From: Theocolax elegans
Lineage: Eukaryota > Arthropoda > Insecta > Hymenoptera > Cerocephalidae
Length of the DNA: 64,000 nt
Assembly: GCA_026168455.1 (NCBI GenBank)
Contig: CM047430.1
Coordinates: 3,794,858 to 3,858,857 of the forward strand
Reading direction: 5' to 3'
In this document: positions 54,282-63,973 of the stretch, piece by piece
How the letters are laid out: each line of letters begins with the position of its first letter
How positions within the stretch are numbered: the stretch's first letter is position 1
The notes under the pieces: model-generated
What the model was told of the DNA's origin: nothing
The model's input: only the letters and a program-made list of their open reading frames with translations
The model's database searches: none
Program-made: the position numbers and the translations under genes

Positions 54282-55685
54282 CATGGTCTCTCTGATCGTC
54301 TCTATTGACTTCAAGCAGGCCTTTGACAGGGTGGACTTTGACTTGCTGTGCTGTAAACTAAAATTGTACGGTTTTTGTACCCCTGCAGTGGATTGGATTC
54401 AATCCTTCTTAAATGATCGAACTAAAACGGTTGTTTGCCCCAGTGGTCGCTCCTCAAGTAGTTTAAGGCGCCTGGATGGAGTTCCGCAGGGCTCTTTGCT
54501 GGGACCGTTACTTTTCATGTTATTTATTAATGACCTCCCACGCTGCTTAGAATATTGTAAGTACCATTTATACGCCGACGACTTTTGTATATATTTTTCT
54601 TGTCCTTATCGCAACCGCTCTGATGCAATCCAAAAAGTCAACCAAGACTTGGCGAATGTGCTTGGTTGGTCGTCTTCAAACAGTCTGTCTGTCAATGCTA
54701 ACAAGACTAGGGCTATGTGGGTCGGCAGCCGAAGTTATGTCAGTAGATTAGATCGAGATACTCTACCTCTCTTAACTCTGGGAACCTCCACCATTGATTT
54801 TTGTGATAAGGACCCTACTTTGACCTTTGTTAATCAAACGCAGGTTATTTCTAGTAGGAGTTTCGCCTCCATAAGCCGGCTAAAACGTAACGCGGATGCT
54901 ATGCCCCGTTTTGTGAAGACCTTGCTGGCCAGGTCTCTCGTTTTATCTCACTTTGACTATTGCGCTCCATTATTCTTTGGTCTTACCGGTGAGCTCTCTC
55001 TCAAAATGCTTCGTGCCATGAATGCTTCTCTTCGGTTCATCTCTGGGAAAAGGAAAAGCGACCATATCGCTGGCGAGTATGCGAATTTTGAAATTATGCC
55101 TTTTTTAAACAGAGTTCAGTACTTAGCTATTGCGTTACTTGCGAAGGTTCTGCACACCCGTGAACCTAAGTATTTATTCTGTAAATTCGTTTTTAAAGAC
55201 CCATGTACTATGGGTTCTAGGCGCGTTTCCCCTTTAGATCTTGTAACCGATTTTTGTAAAACCTCGACTGGCCAGGCTGCTTTCGCGATCTATGCGACTC
55301 GCCTATGGAATAAACTGCCGCTGGACTTGCGTGAGCTTTATAATCGTTCCTGCTTTAAATTTAAGTTGCGTAAATTTTTTCTTAGCGAGACAATTAGTTT
55401 ATAAGTAGTTTAGGATTTTAGTCTCTTTTTTTTATTTTTATTTTTATTTTTATTTTTATTTTTATTTTTATGTTTATTTTTATTTTATTTATTTTTTGTT
55501 CTTTTTATGTGTTATTTATTATTTAAGGGTTAGAATAGTTCTTACTGCGTGACCCACCGGACTTCTGTCCGGTTTGTAATGGGTCAATTCTCTACGTACT
55601 CGTCTCTGTAATTTATTTTATTCCTGTATGGCTTTGGCCAATTAGGACCTTGAGTCCTTGGACAATAAATATTATCTATCTATCT
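54282..55685 (+). mobile_element. Non-LTR element F, 5'-truncated, (TATC)n tail
   Basis: Begins inside RT at the IDFKQAFDRV block and runs through the C terminus and a 3' UTR. The UTR has a TTTTTA-repeat run (55425-55500), a hairpin ACCGGAC-TTCT-GTCCGGT (about 55557-55574), and the tail AATAAATATTATCTATCTATC. Such short-repeat tails are typical of CR1/L2- and Jockey-like groups. It is fused to the end of element E's integrase. Confidence 0.87.
54283..55404 (+). CDS. Element F reverse transcriptase C-terminal part
   Basis: An intact 373-codon frame with IVSIDFKQAFDRVDFD, RLDGVPQGSLLGPLLFMLF, HLYADDFCIYFSCP (catalytic Asp pair) and the NSLSVNANKTRAMWVGS block. The C-terminal region has LARSLVLSHFDYCAPLFFG and AIYATRLWNKLPLDLREL. 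The latter resembles the TEALN/WDSLPAEL ends of elements A and H, so these are related lineages. Missing endonuclease and early RT blocks. Confidence 0.88.
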   Translation: MVSLIVSIDFKQAFDRVDFDLLCCKLKLYGFCTPAVDWIQSFLNDRTKTVVCPSGRSSSSLRRLDGVPQGSLLGPLLFMLFINDLPRCLEYCKYHLYADDFCIYFSCPYRNRSDAIQKVNQDLANVLGWSSSNSLSVNANKTRAMWVGSRSYVSRLDRDTLPLLTLGTSTIDFCDKDPTLTFVNQTQVISSRSFASISRLKRNADAMPRFVKTLLARSLVLSHFDYCAPLFFGLTGELSLKMLRAMNASLRFISGKRKSDHIAGEYANFEIMPFLNRVQYLAIALLAKVLHTREPKYLFCKFVFKDPCTMGSRRVSPLDLVTDFCKTSTGQAAFAIYATRLWNKLPLDLRELYNRSCFKFKLRKFFLSETISL

Positions 55686-56257
55686 ATCTATCTCGCACCC
55701 GCGGTCTCCCTCTCACCCTCTCTCTCGCACCCACGTGCTCTCTCGACCGCTCTCTCTTCCAACCGCTTTGTCTATGAAAAACACTGCAGCGACTAAGGGC
55801 CGGTATAGCGCAGTGTATACACACTTCGTGCTATTCATTTTTTGGGCCGGTATGGTGCGCTGTCAACATACCCCCACCACACCGATACTCCTGGTCGTTG
55901 TCGATCTCTGTTGCTCTCTCTCCCTCTCTCTTGCTCTCTAGCTTTGTCTAGAACTCTCGCGTGCACCTAAGGAGTGGTATAGCGTAGATCTCGGTTTTCG
56001 GGACGGTATGGAGAGACACCATGGCGCCTAGCCAGATGTACCTCTCTCGCACCGACGCTCTCTCTCTCTCTCTCTCGCTCTCTTGCTCTGTCTCGCACCC
56101 ACGCTCTCTCTAGCCCTGCTCTCCCTCTCTCTCGCTCGTGTGTCTCTCTTCCACCCGCTCTGTCTATGAAAAACACTGCAGCGTCTAAGGGCTGGTATAG
56201 CGCAGTGTATACAGACTTCGAGCTACTCAGTTTTCGGGCTGGTATGGCGCGTTTGTT

Positions 56258-56297
<40 letters not shown>

Positions 56298-56560
56298 GCT
56301 CTCTCTTTCGTGCACTCTGGCTCGGTCGTTTATAATACGATGTACCGCAATCTTTAGTTTTCAGTAAGGTATAAAGAGACACCACGGTGCCTACGCAGAT
56401 GTAGCGGTACCTACCCTTCTTATCGACCACCTCTTCCTCTTGTTCTCTTTCGCTCTCTTTACCTCTCTGTCTAACGCTCTTTCGTGGAGGTACGGTTCGG
56501 TATACCGTTGTGCAATCCTTAGTTTTAAGTAATAAGAAGAAACACATGTTTATTTTCTGG
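55686..56560. repeat. CT-rich tandem repeat region, ~392-bp period
   Basis: The block TGTCTATGAAAAACACTGCAG with GGTATAGCGCAGTGTATAC recurs at about 55767 and 56159. A related block (GAGACACCATGGCGCCTA, GAGACACCACGGTGCCTA) recurs at about 56010 and 56370. CT microsatellite fills the spaces. Short frames are repeat translations. Confidence 0.8.
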
Positions 56561-56871
56561 CCTAATGTTCGTGTACGAATCTGTACAATACCTTGTACAC
56601 CTTACTCATGCTGTACGACTGGTGCTTAGAGTGATGCTTAACAACTTATACTTAACCGTTAATAAATACTTTTATTTCACTTGCTCGCTCTTCTTATTAT
56701 TATGATTGGTCATATTTATAAATTATACATCACGCATGTCAAATTTACAGGGATAATTAAATTAGGTAATTTTTAAAAAATAAAAATAATTAAGTGTTTA
56801 ATTTATAATGCAATTAAAATTTATTTCTTTATTCTCACATCGTTACATTATTATATTAAATATTATGTAAC
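56561..56871. other. Spacer and likely 3' UTR of the minus-strand gene
   Basis: AT-rich. On the minus strand AATAAA occurs about 45 bases after the stop of the gene ending at 56872, a plausible polyadenylation signal. Nothing else recognised. Confidence 0.5.
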
Positions 56872-58181
56872 TCAAAAAGGAATACAGTATTTTCTATTTA
56901 TTAAATATGTCTCTTGCTCACTGTTAATTATATTTTTTACTTGTCCCGCACTTATAAATTTGTGAAAACCTTTTTCGCCATAAGGATCTCGCAAAAGTGC
57001 ACAGTTATCGAAAATTGATGTTTTTTCCTTGACATACTGGTACGCTTTAAATCGCCAAGCTGCGGCCAAGGTATTGTTAATTATTAAACTTTTTAGCATA
57101 TCACCCATAAACATCGATAAACTAAAAGAAAAAGGTATAATTGTAATTAATTGAACATTAATAAATTTACTGAGATTAATAAAAATTTTGACTCACTAAC
57201 CGCTTAGAAGTGCTTTTAATTTTGTCAATTTGTACTGATAAACGTATACATCCTTCCTTCTTATCGTTTCGATTGGCTTATAATCTTGTTCTGGTTCTTT
57301 GACGTGTGTAATGCTGTTAAAAAATTCTTCTCTTGTCAATGTAAATAGTACGGTTTGTAATATATTTTTATTTGCTGCTAAAATTAACCTCCCCCATGTG
57401 CTGAATCTTTGAATGCCCGTATTCGGATTGTTACGACCCGTTACGCATTTATCCAAGGCTTCCATGCATGTTATAATATCGCGAGTTAACTTACTCACTC
57501 TTTCTATTTTATTAAATACCTGCGACACACTATTCGTCTGTTTAAAAAAAAGTTCGCTCCTTTTTTCGCGCGAAGCCCGAGATTGATACGTATATTTATT
57601 AATTGTCGACGATTTGTTTTCTTTATTTGAATCTGATTCATGTATTATTTTAATGTCACTATCTTCTTCTTCCTCGGGCTCCTTCTCTGTATGTGTAATT
57701 GTAATTTCCGTATTCCGTTCATTAAATGACTGTAAAATAGATTCGATCGCCTCGGTAACTTCACTACTTGACATTTCTTTTACGGTTTCGGGAAATGCGT
57801 ACTCCTTTAATTGCTTGTGCGACTCAGGTAAATTTATCACAATCTCGTCAGAATTTGACGTACTCGAATAATTTGTCGTTTGCGTTAAAGTGTGCGCATT
57901 TTCGGTTTGTTGAGCAATCCTGGTATTTGACGTTCAAAATCGGAAGAACACGCTGAGAAAAATGAAAGATCGGTTAATACCGCAAGATCGTCTGATAAAA
58001 AAGAATCCTGCACTGTGTCTTCCTGTAAACGTGGTGTACTTAGCGGTGTGATAATCGGATGTTGAAAACTATCGTTTATTCCATGTGTATACAAATTTGG
58101 TTGATTAATCGTAGAAAAATCGTCAGCTGTCGTTTGAATTAATTCATTTGTACCCAACAGGTCCATCCAATCTATATCCAT
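56872..58181 (-). CDS. Unknown spliced gene, one intron, one frame break
   Basis: Not recognised. From ATG 58181 (MDIDWMDLLGTNEL) an acidic, Ser/Thr-rich part runs to about 57890, where the frame changes by one base relative to the main frame (57935-57197). The main part has an acidic stretch (EKEPEEEEDSDIKII), a basic stretch (SRASREKRSELFF), a helical part with VFNKIERVSKLTRDIITCME and TWGRLILAANKNILQ. A canonical intron follows: donor GTGAGT at 57196-57191, acceptor TTTTCTTTTAG ending at 57122, 75 bases. Exon 2 (57121-56872) stays in frame and has AAAWRFKAYQYVKEK and a stop. It could be a host gene, a domesticated element gene or an old viral insertion. The frame break means it may be a pseudogene or contain a sequencing error. 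Confidence 0.55.
57122..57196 (-). other. Predicted 75-base intron
   Basis: GT-AG intron with consensus donor GTGAGT and a pyrimidine-rich acceptor. Removing it joins GGT-TA to T-TTA-TCG-ATG and keeps a single open frame across the junction. Short introns of this size are common in insects. Confidence 0.65.
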
Positions 58182-58557
58182 AATCGAATTCACAACTGTT
58201 TATTTCACTTGTAATTTCCATCGCACTTTCTTAAACAACACACAAACTTTCAAATAAACTTTTTAAATAAATTTTCAAAAAACTTAATTATTAATAAGTC
58301 TTTTTTCTTAAAAACACGAGAAACCAAACGTATAAATTACCGAAATTATACAGTCTTATTCACCCTATTAATTAATTGTATTATTTGAAAATCCTTTATC
58401 AATAAAATTCTACTAAGGCACCTCGATGTGAACGTTCGGACTGTGCGAGTAAAACTAAAACCTTCAAGTAAAAAAGGAATACCCATTTAAATAGAGGGTT
58501 AAGATTTTACCTGTTTTTAGGGAAATTGACGAAACGTAAGTAGATAAGAATACGTTT
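58182..58557. other. Upstream region of the minus-strand gene
   Basis: AT-rich. Minus-strand words TTTATACG and TGTATAATTT are weak TATA candidates. No gene or repeat recognised. Confidence 0.4.
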
Positions 58558-58561
58558 TTAA

Positions 58562-59075
58562 GGGGATGTCGGACCCGTAGCCTCCATCAAAAGCCGCTCA
58601 ATCTCGCAGCTTCGAATGGCGCTGTAGTCAGGTGTCGATTTCTACGATAAACGTACTTCAAACATAAATTATAAATTTTACAGCTACATAGAGCTGTTGA
58701 AAGATACTTTCCCCCCTAGCTATGACTAAACTTAAGGTAATTATAATATTACTCTTGGCAGCAAATGTTTATTTTTTTAAAAAAATGTGAAATACGTCTC
58801 ATATTCAATGAATCTATATCTGCCGTAATGCTACACGCAACGTATTTCACATTTCTTTAAAAAAATAAACATTTGCTGCCAAGAGTAATATTATAATTAC
58901 CTTAAGTTTAGTCATAGCTAGGGGGGAAAGTATCTTTCAACAGCTCTATGTAGCTGCAAAATTTATAATTTATGTTTTAAGTAGGTTTATCGTAGAAATC
59001 GACACCTGACTACAGCGCCATTCGAAGCCGCGAGATCGAGCGGCTTTTGATGGAGACTATAGCTCCGACATCCCC
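58562..59075. mobile_element. 514-bp foldback MITE flanked by TTAA
   Basis: GGGGATGTCGGA at the left end and TCCGACATCCCC at the right end, with TTAA directly outside both. The inverted arms are about 235 bp with few mismatches (for example GTCAGGTGTCGATTTCTACG and its inverse near 59000) around a loop of about 40 bases. TTAA flanks are the target duplication of piggyBac-type transposases, so a non-autonomous piggyBac-like MITE is the best reading. It has no coding sequence and lies between the two divergent unknown loci. Confidence 0.85.
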
Positions 59076-59079
59076 TTAA

Positions 59080-59490
59080 GGATGTTTATAATAAAAAACA
59101 GATGGAGCACTTCTCTGTAGGTATCTGTGTACAAAAAATTCGTTATCGACCTAAGTAAACTAATACAAATGATCACATCGATAGAGTTTATTATTGAAAG
59201 TAAAATGCTTGTTGCGCACGTGTGCAGGAATGAATCTGTACCTGTAGCGGCAATAAAAAACAAGATGGAACTCTCTAATGCACATACCTACGTATGAAAA
59301 TTAGTATACATCTGTGTGCATGCCCGTGTCATAAAGTAAATGAGGAAACAAGAGGGAGAAAAATCGGTTAGTAGGGATGAAAATCTGAAAATCGTCAGTC
59401 TATTTTCCTGTGCGGTCTCAGCTGCATCGTAGCACGCGAAAAACCTTTGTTTTTATTCTTGCAAATCATCTTTTCGACAAAAGTTTAAAA
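59080..59490. other. Spacer upstream of the plus-strand unknown exon
   Basis: Mixed composition; short minus-strand frame without features. No regulatory motif is clear. Confidence 0.4.
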
Positions 59491-59817
59491 ATGATTAGCC
59501 CTGCTGAAATAATTTTGTGCGATATTATTGTGCGAATCATTGATTATTTGCGCCAAAGACAGCCCCCCGCGAGACTTTGGCGCAGATGTGATTTTACGTG
59601 GCGTCATCGCGTAAGGCGAATGGAGTATGTGAGATTAGTGCAGGAGTTTAATTTCATCCTGAGCTGCTGCAAATTTCGAGAAATTGCCCATTTACATCGC
59701 TTTTTTTTCGAGGCAACGAAGTGGCGGTAAGAGCAGCAGGAGATTTTATAATTCGTGTCAACATGCAGGGATTGTATCCATTAAGAAATTTAATGGCTGA
59801 ATATAATGATTATGAAA
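59491..59817 (+). CDS. Unknown gene, 5' exon(s), partial
   Basis: Not recognised. From ATG 59491 (context AAAAATGATT) an 80-codon frame encodes a basic, helical, His/Arg-rich product (IILCDIIVRIIDYLRQRQPP, RLVQEFNFILSCCKFREI). It either ends at a good donor, GTAAGA at 59727, or, if the T8 run at 59700-59707 contains an indel, continues as NEVAVRAAGDFIIRVNMQG to DYES. In the latter case the donor is GTAAGT at 59818. The downstream side is occupied by repeat and element H, so later exons are outside or lost. Coding status is uncertain. Confidence 0.4.
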
Positions 59818-59945
59818 GTAAGTGTACATATTTTATTTATAAGTAACATGGGTTGTTTATTATGCAGTTGTGAATTAAACTCTAATAGTATAAACACATG
59901 CGTTTAAAAAATAATTTCACACATGCATTTGTGCACATACATTTA

Positions 59946-59947
<2 letters not shown>

Positions 59948-59987
<40 letters not shown>
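59948..59987. repeat. CT microsatellite at 5' junction of element H
   Basis: A pure (CT)n tract sits directly before the truncated 5' end of element H; it is duplicated at 61459-61497. Confidence 0.92.
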
Positions 59988-59989
<2 letters not shown>

Positions 59990-61340
59990 TAAATGGCCAT
60001 GATTTTATTTACATAGATTATAAGTTGAACTCAGTAGTACCTAAACATAAATTGGTTACGACGCGAAATTTCAATAATTTTTCTCACTCTCTCTTTGCTA
60101 CATCAATCTCTGCTGACCTTAATGCCGTATTTGAATCCCCTAATCTACCTCAAACTGTTGATTTGTACCTTAGTGCTCTACGCAACGTCCTTATTATTAA
60201 TTTAGATAGGTACGCTCCTATTGTCACGAGGCATGTACGTCAGCGCCCTGCTCCCTGGCTAACATCTGAACTTAAACTCAAGTGTAAAATCCGCAACCGT
60301 CTCTACAAGACTGCTAAGCGTCGCCGTGATCCAGTTATTTTAGCCCATTATAAGTCTTTGCGTAAAGAGATAAAACGTGAAATAAAAGTGGCACGTGACT
60401 TTTTCTACGAGAAATCTTTGTCCGAAAACTCTGATCAGTCTCACTGTTGGCGACTTCTGAATAGATTAGGGATCGTTGGAGACAGGCATAATTCTCCTTT
60501 AAAATTTTTTCTGTTGAAGAACTCATTCGACATTATTCCTCAGTTAGCCGTCAACATCCAAGTTGTACCATTGAGCAATTATGTGATATAATTAGTTTGC
60601 CTTCTGCTCATAATTATCCTTTGTTTGAATTTACATTTGTTACACCTCAGGAAGTAGAGGTTGCTCTATCTTCTTGTCTCTCTAAGACCAAAAGTTAAAG
60701 CTTGGATGGTCTCTCATTAATATACTTTAAGGATGTATTCCCTATAATTGTTCCATACCTAACCACTTTGTTTAATTTATCCCTTACGAGCAGGCAGTAC
60801 CCTGAAATATGGAAACGTGCTTCAATTGTCCCGGTTAGTAAACATCTAAGCCTCTGACGCCTTCCGACAACCCGTCCAATTGCTAATCTTCCTCATTTTG
60901 GCGAAGGTATTTGATCAGCTGGTTACTAGTCAGATTACTGCTCGCCTAGAATTCAATAATATTTTATCGCGCTTTCAATCTGGGTTCCGCAGATCCTTTA
61001 GTACCAAACAGCATCTTTTGAAAGTTGTTGAAGATGTACGATTGGCCATTGAAAGGGGTCAGATCACATTTTTAGTTTTATTTGATTTAGTAAAGCGTTT
61101 GATACCATCAACCATGTAGAACTTTTTAAGATATTAAAACGTCTTAATTTCGCCGATGATGTTATTAAATGGTTTTTTTCATACCTTACTGGCCGATCCC
61201 AAGCTGTTGTGGGTCCTGATAATACTACATCGGATTTTATTGAAACTTCGTCTGGCGTACCCCAAGGTTCAACCCCAGGGCCACTTATATTTCTAATTTT
61301 TATTAATACCTTAATTGGTGTGCTCCAATTCACCCATGGT
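59988..61340 (+). pseudogene. Element H, duplicated 5' portion (copy 1), frame-broken
   Basis: Covers the endonuclease end, linker and RT blocks up to just before FADD. The first frame (60025-60591) is lost at a T-run indel, and further indels split RT (fragments at 60880-61119 and 61209-61418). It stops where the duplicate begins, so it lacks the catalytic site. Confidence 0.85.
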
Positions 61341-61456
61341 ATTTTATTTATAAGTAACATGGGTTGTTTATTATGCAGTTGTGAATTAAACTCTAATAGT
61401 ATAAACACATGCGTTTAAAAAATAATTTCACACATGCATTTGTGCACATACATTTA

Positions 61457-61499
<43 letters not shown>

Positions 61500-61500
<1 letters not shown>

Positions 61501-63704
61501 TAAATGGCCATGATTTTATTTACATAGATTATAAGTTGAACTCAGTAGTACCTAAACATAAATTGGTTACGACGCGAAATTTCAATAATTTTTCTCACTC
61601 TCTCTTTGCTACATCAATCTCTGCTGACCTTAATGCCGTATTTGAATCCCCTAATCTACCTCAAACTGTTGATTTGTACCTTAGTGCTCTACGCAACGTC
61701 CTTATTATTAATTTAGATAGGTACGCTCCTATTGTCACGAGGCATGTACGTCAGCGCCCTGCTCCCTGGCTAACATCTGAACTTAAACTCAAGTGTAAAA
61801 TCCGCAACCGTCTCTACAAGACTGCTAAGCGTCGCCGTGATCCAGTTATTTTAGCCCATTATAAGTCTTTGCGTAAAGAGATAAAACGTGAAATAAAAGT
61901 GGCACGTGACTTTTTCTACGAGAAATCTTTGTCCGAAAACTCTGATCAGTCTCACTGTTGGCGACTTCTGAATAGATTAGGGATCGTTGGAGACAGGCAT
62001 AATTCTCCTTTAAAATTTTTTTCTGTTGAAGAACTCATTCGACATTATTCCTCAGTTAGCCGTCAACATCCAAGTTGTACCATTGAGCAATTATGTGATA
62101 TAATTAGTTTGCCTTCTGCTCATAATTATCCTTTGTTTGAATTTACATTTGTTACACCTCAGGAAGTAGAGGTTGCTCTATCTTCTTGTCTCTCTAAGAC
62201 CAAAAGTTAAAGCTTGGATGGTCTCTCATTAATATACTTTAAGGATGTATTCCCTATAATTGTTCCATACCTAACCACTTTGTTTAATTTATCCCTTACG
62301 AGCAGGCAGTACCCTGAAATATGGAAACGTGCTTCAATTGTCCCGGTTAGTAAAACATCTAAGCCTCTGACGCCTTCCGACACCCGTCCAATTGCTAATC
62401 TTCCTCATTTTGCGAAGGTATTTGATCAGCTGGTTACTAGTCAGATTACTGCTCGCCTAGAATTCAATAATATTTTATCGCGCTTTCAATCTGGGTTCCG
62501 CAGATCCTTTAGTACCCAAACAGCTCTTTTGAAAGTTGTTGAAGATGTACGATTGGCCATTGAAAGGGGTCAGATCACATTTTTAGTTTTATTTGATTTT
62601 AGTAAAGCGTTTGATACCATCAACCATGTAGAACTTTTTAAGATATTAAAACGTCTTAATTTCGCCGATGATGTTATTAAATGGTTTTTTTCATACCTTA
62701 CTGGCCGATCCCAAGCTGTTGTGGGTCCTGATAATACTACATCGGATTTTATTGAAACTTCGTCTGGCGTACCCCAAGGTTCAACCCCAGGGCCACTTAT
62801 ATTTCTAATTTTTATTAATACCTTAATTGGTGTGCTCCAATTCACCCATGGTATGTTATTTGCTGATGACTTTCAACTTTATATTCATGTTAAACCTTCC
62901 GATTGTAATTCAGCAATTGATAAATTGATTCAGGATGGTGAGCGGGTTGCTAAATGGGCCCAAACTCACGGTCTTAAGTTAAACTTTGGTAAAACCGAAG
63001 CATTACTAATAGGTTCTGTCCAACAGCTAAGGTATGTGAATAGAGAAATGTTACGCCCTATAATAATAGACAGTCATGAAATAAAATTGGTGAGTTCTGT
63101 TCGCAATCTAGGTCTTACGATTACTGAAAATTTGCAGTGGAACTCTCACGTAGCAGGTATATCACGTGTTCATGGTGTCTTACACAAACTCCGAAATAAA
63201 GGGAATTTTTTGTCTTTTACATTGAAGAAAAAATTAGTCACTTCATTAATCCTTCCTTACTTCGATTATGTCTGCGTAGTTTATAATGACTTACCAGATT
63301 ATTTAAATGTAAATTTAAATAAGCGATTGTTCAATGTCTGTGTGCGATATATTTTTAAGTTAAAAAAGGACACTAGACTCCAGCCCTATTATAAGAAATT
63401 GCACTGGTTGTCTGTAAGTACTAGGCGTATGTATTTCCTTGGACTGTTAACATATAAGATACTTACTATAAGAAAACCTGTTTATTTACTTGATTTATTA
63501 CCATCACCTAGTAGTGAAGCGCGACGATCAGCTCGTATTAATTATTCTAGTTTTGAGCGCCCTCTAGCTAGTACAAGTACGTACCGAAATTCGTATACAA
63601 TACAGGCCATGGATCTATGGGATTCGCTTCCTGCCGAACTGCGTTTAAGTACTAGTGTCAATATTTTTAAGAATATATTGATAAGAGCAGTGATTAGCGA
63701 CTAG
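61500..63704 (+). pseudogene. Element H ORF2 with a single nonsense codon
   Basis: Two frames, 61536-62210 and 62214-63704, are in the same phase, separated only by TAA at 62208-62210. The first part is the EN end and linker (RNRLYKTAKRRRDPVILAHY, SQSHCWRLLNRLG-type block). The second has RPIANLPHFAKVFDQLV, FQSGFRRSFSTQTALL, LFDFSKAFDTINH, SSGVPQGSTPGPLIFLIFI (Thr-Pro for the usual Leu-Gly), MLFADDFQLYIHV (catalytic Asp pair), VRNLGLTITENLQW and the WDSLPAELR C terminus. Otherwise intact, so it is a young copy. Confidence 0.92.
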
Positions 63705-63921
63705 TGTTTAGTTATTAGTATGATTTAAGTCGTTAGCAAATTGAACGTCATATTGCTACTACTATTGTTAAATATGACATTCCCTGTTTATGATGCGTTG
63801 TCACCTACTATTTTTCTTTTCTTGTATATTCTTCCTTATCTACATTATATTTTTCTTTTATATTCTATTTTATACTGTTATATCTGTATAGTCTACAAAT
63901 GTTGTATAATTTATAATCATT

Positions 63922-63948
63922 GCCTTAAGGTTAAATTGTAACCTAGGC
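63922..63948 (+). other. 3'-terminal stem-loop of element H
   Basis: GCCT-TA-AGGTTA-AATTG-TAACCT-AGGC folds into a two-part stem with a 2-base bulge, about 25 bases before the AATC tail. Its position matches the hairpins of elements A and D. Confidence 0.65.
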
Positions 63949-63973
63949 ATAAATAAATACTTTTCAATCAATC

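Larger units (their letters stand above)
51176..54438 (+). repeat. 1631-bp tandem duplication (integrase plus F fragment)
   Basis: 51176-52806 and 52807-54438 are the same sequence, with at least one 1-base difference (CATTGATACTTG against CATTGAATACTTG). The junction joins the RT word GTTTGC to the integrase word GCCAGGTAGG with about 2 bases of shared sequence. Confidence 0.92.
59830..62852 (+). repeat. 1511-bp tandem duplication
   Basis: 59830-61340 and 61341-62852 match from ATTTTATTTATAAGTAACAT through CACCCATGGT. They differ by several 1-base indels, mostly in homopolymers (A run near 60841, C run near 60876, G pair near 60900, T runs near 60508 and 61087). These break the RT frame in copy 1 only. 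Confidence 0.92.
61498..63973 (+). mobile_element. Non-LTR element H, 5'-truncated
   Basis: Runs from the endonuclease C-terminal end (NGHDFIYIDYKLN) through RT to a 3' UTR with an end-proximal hairpin (63922-63948). The tail is CATAAATAAATACTTTTCAATCAATC. CT microsatellite abuts the 5' end. It is the same family as the fragments at 18165 and 19813. Total about 2.5 kb. Confidence 0.9.
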
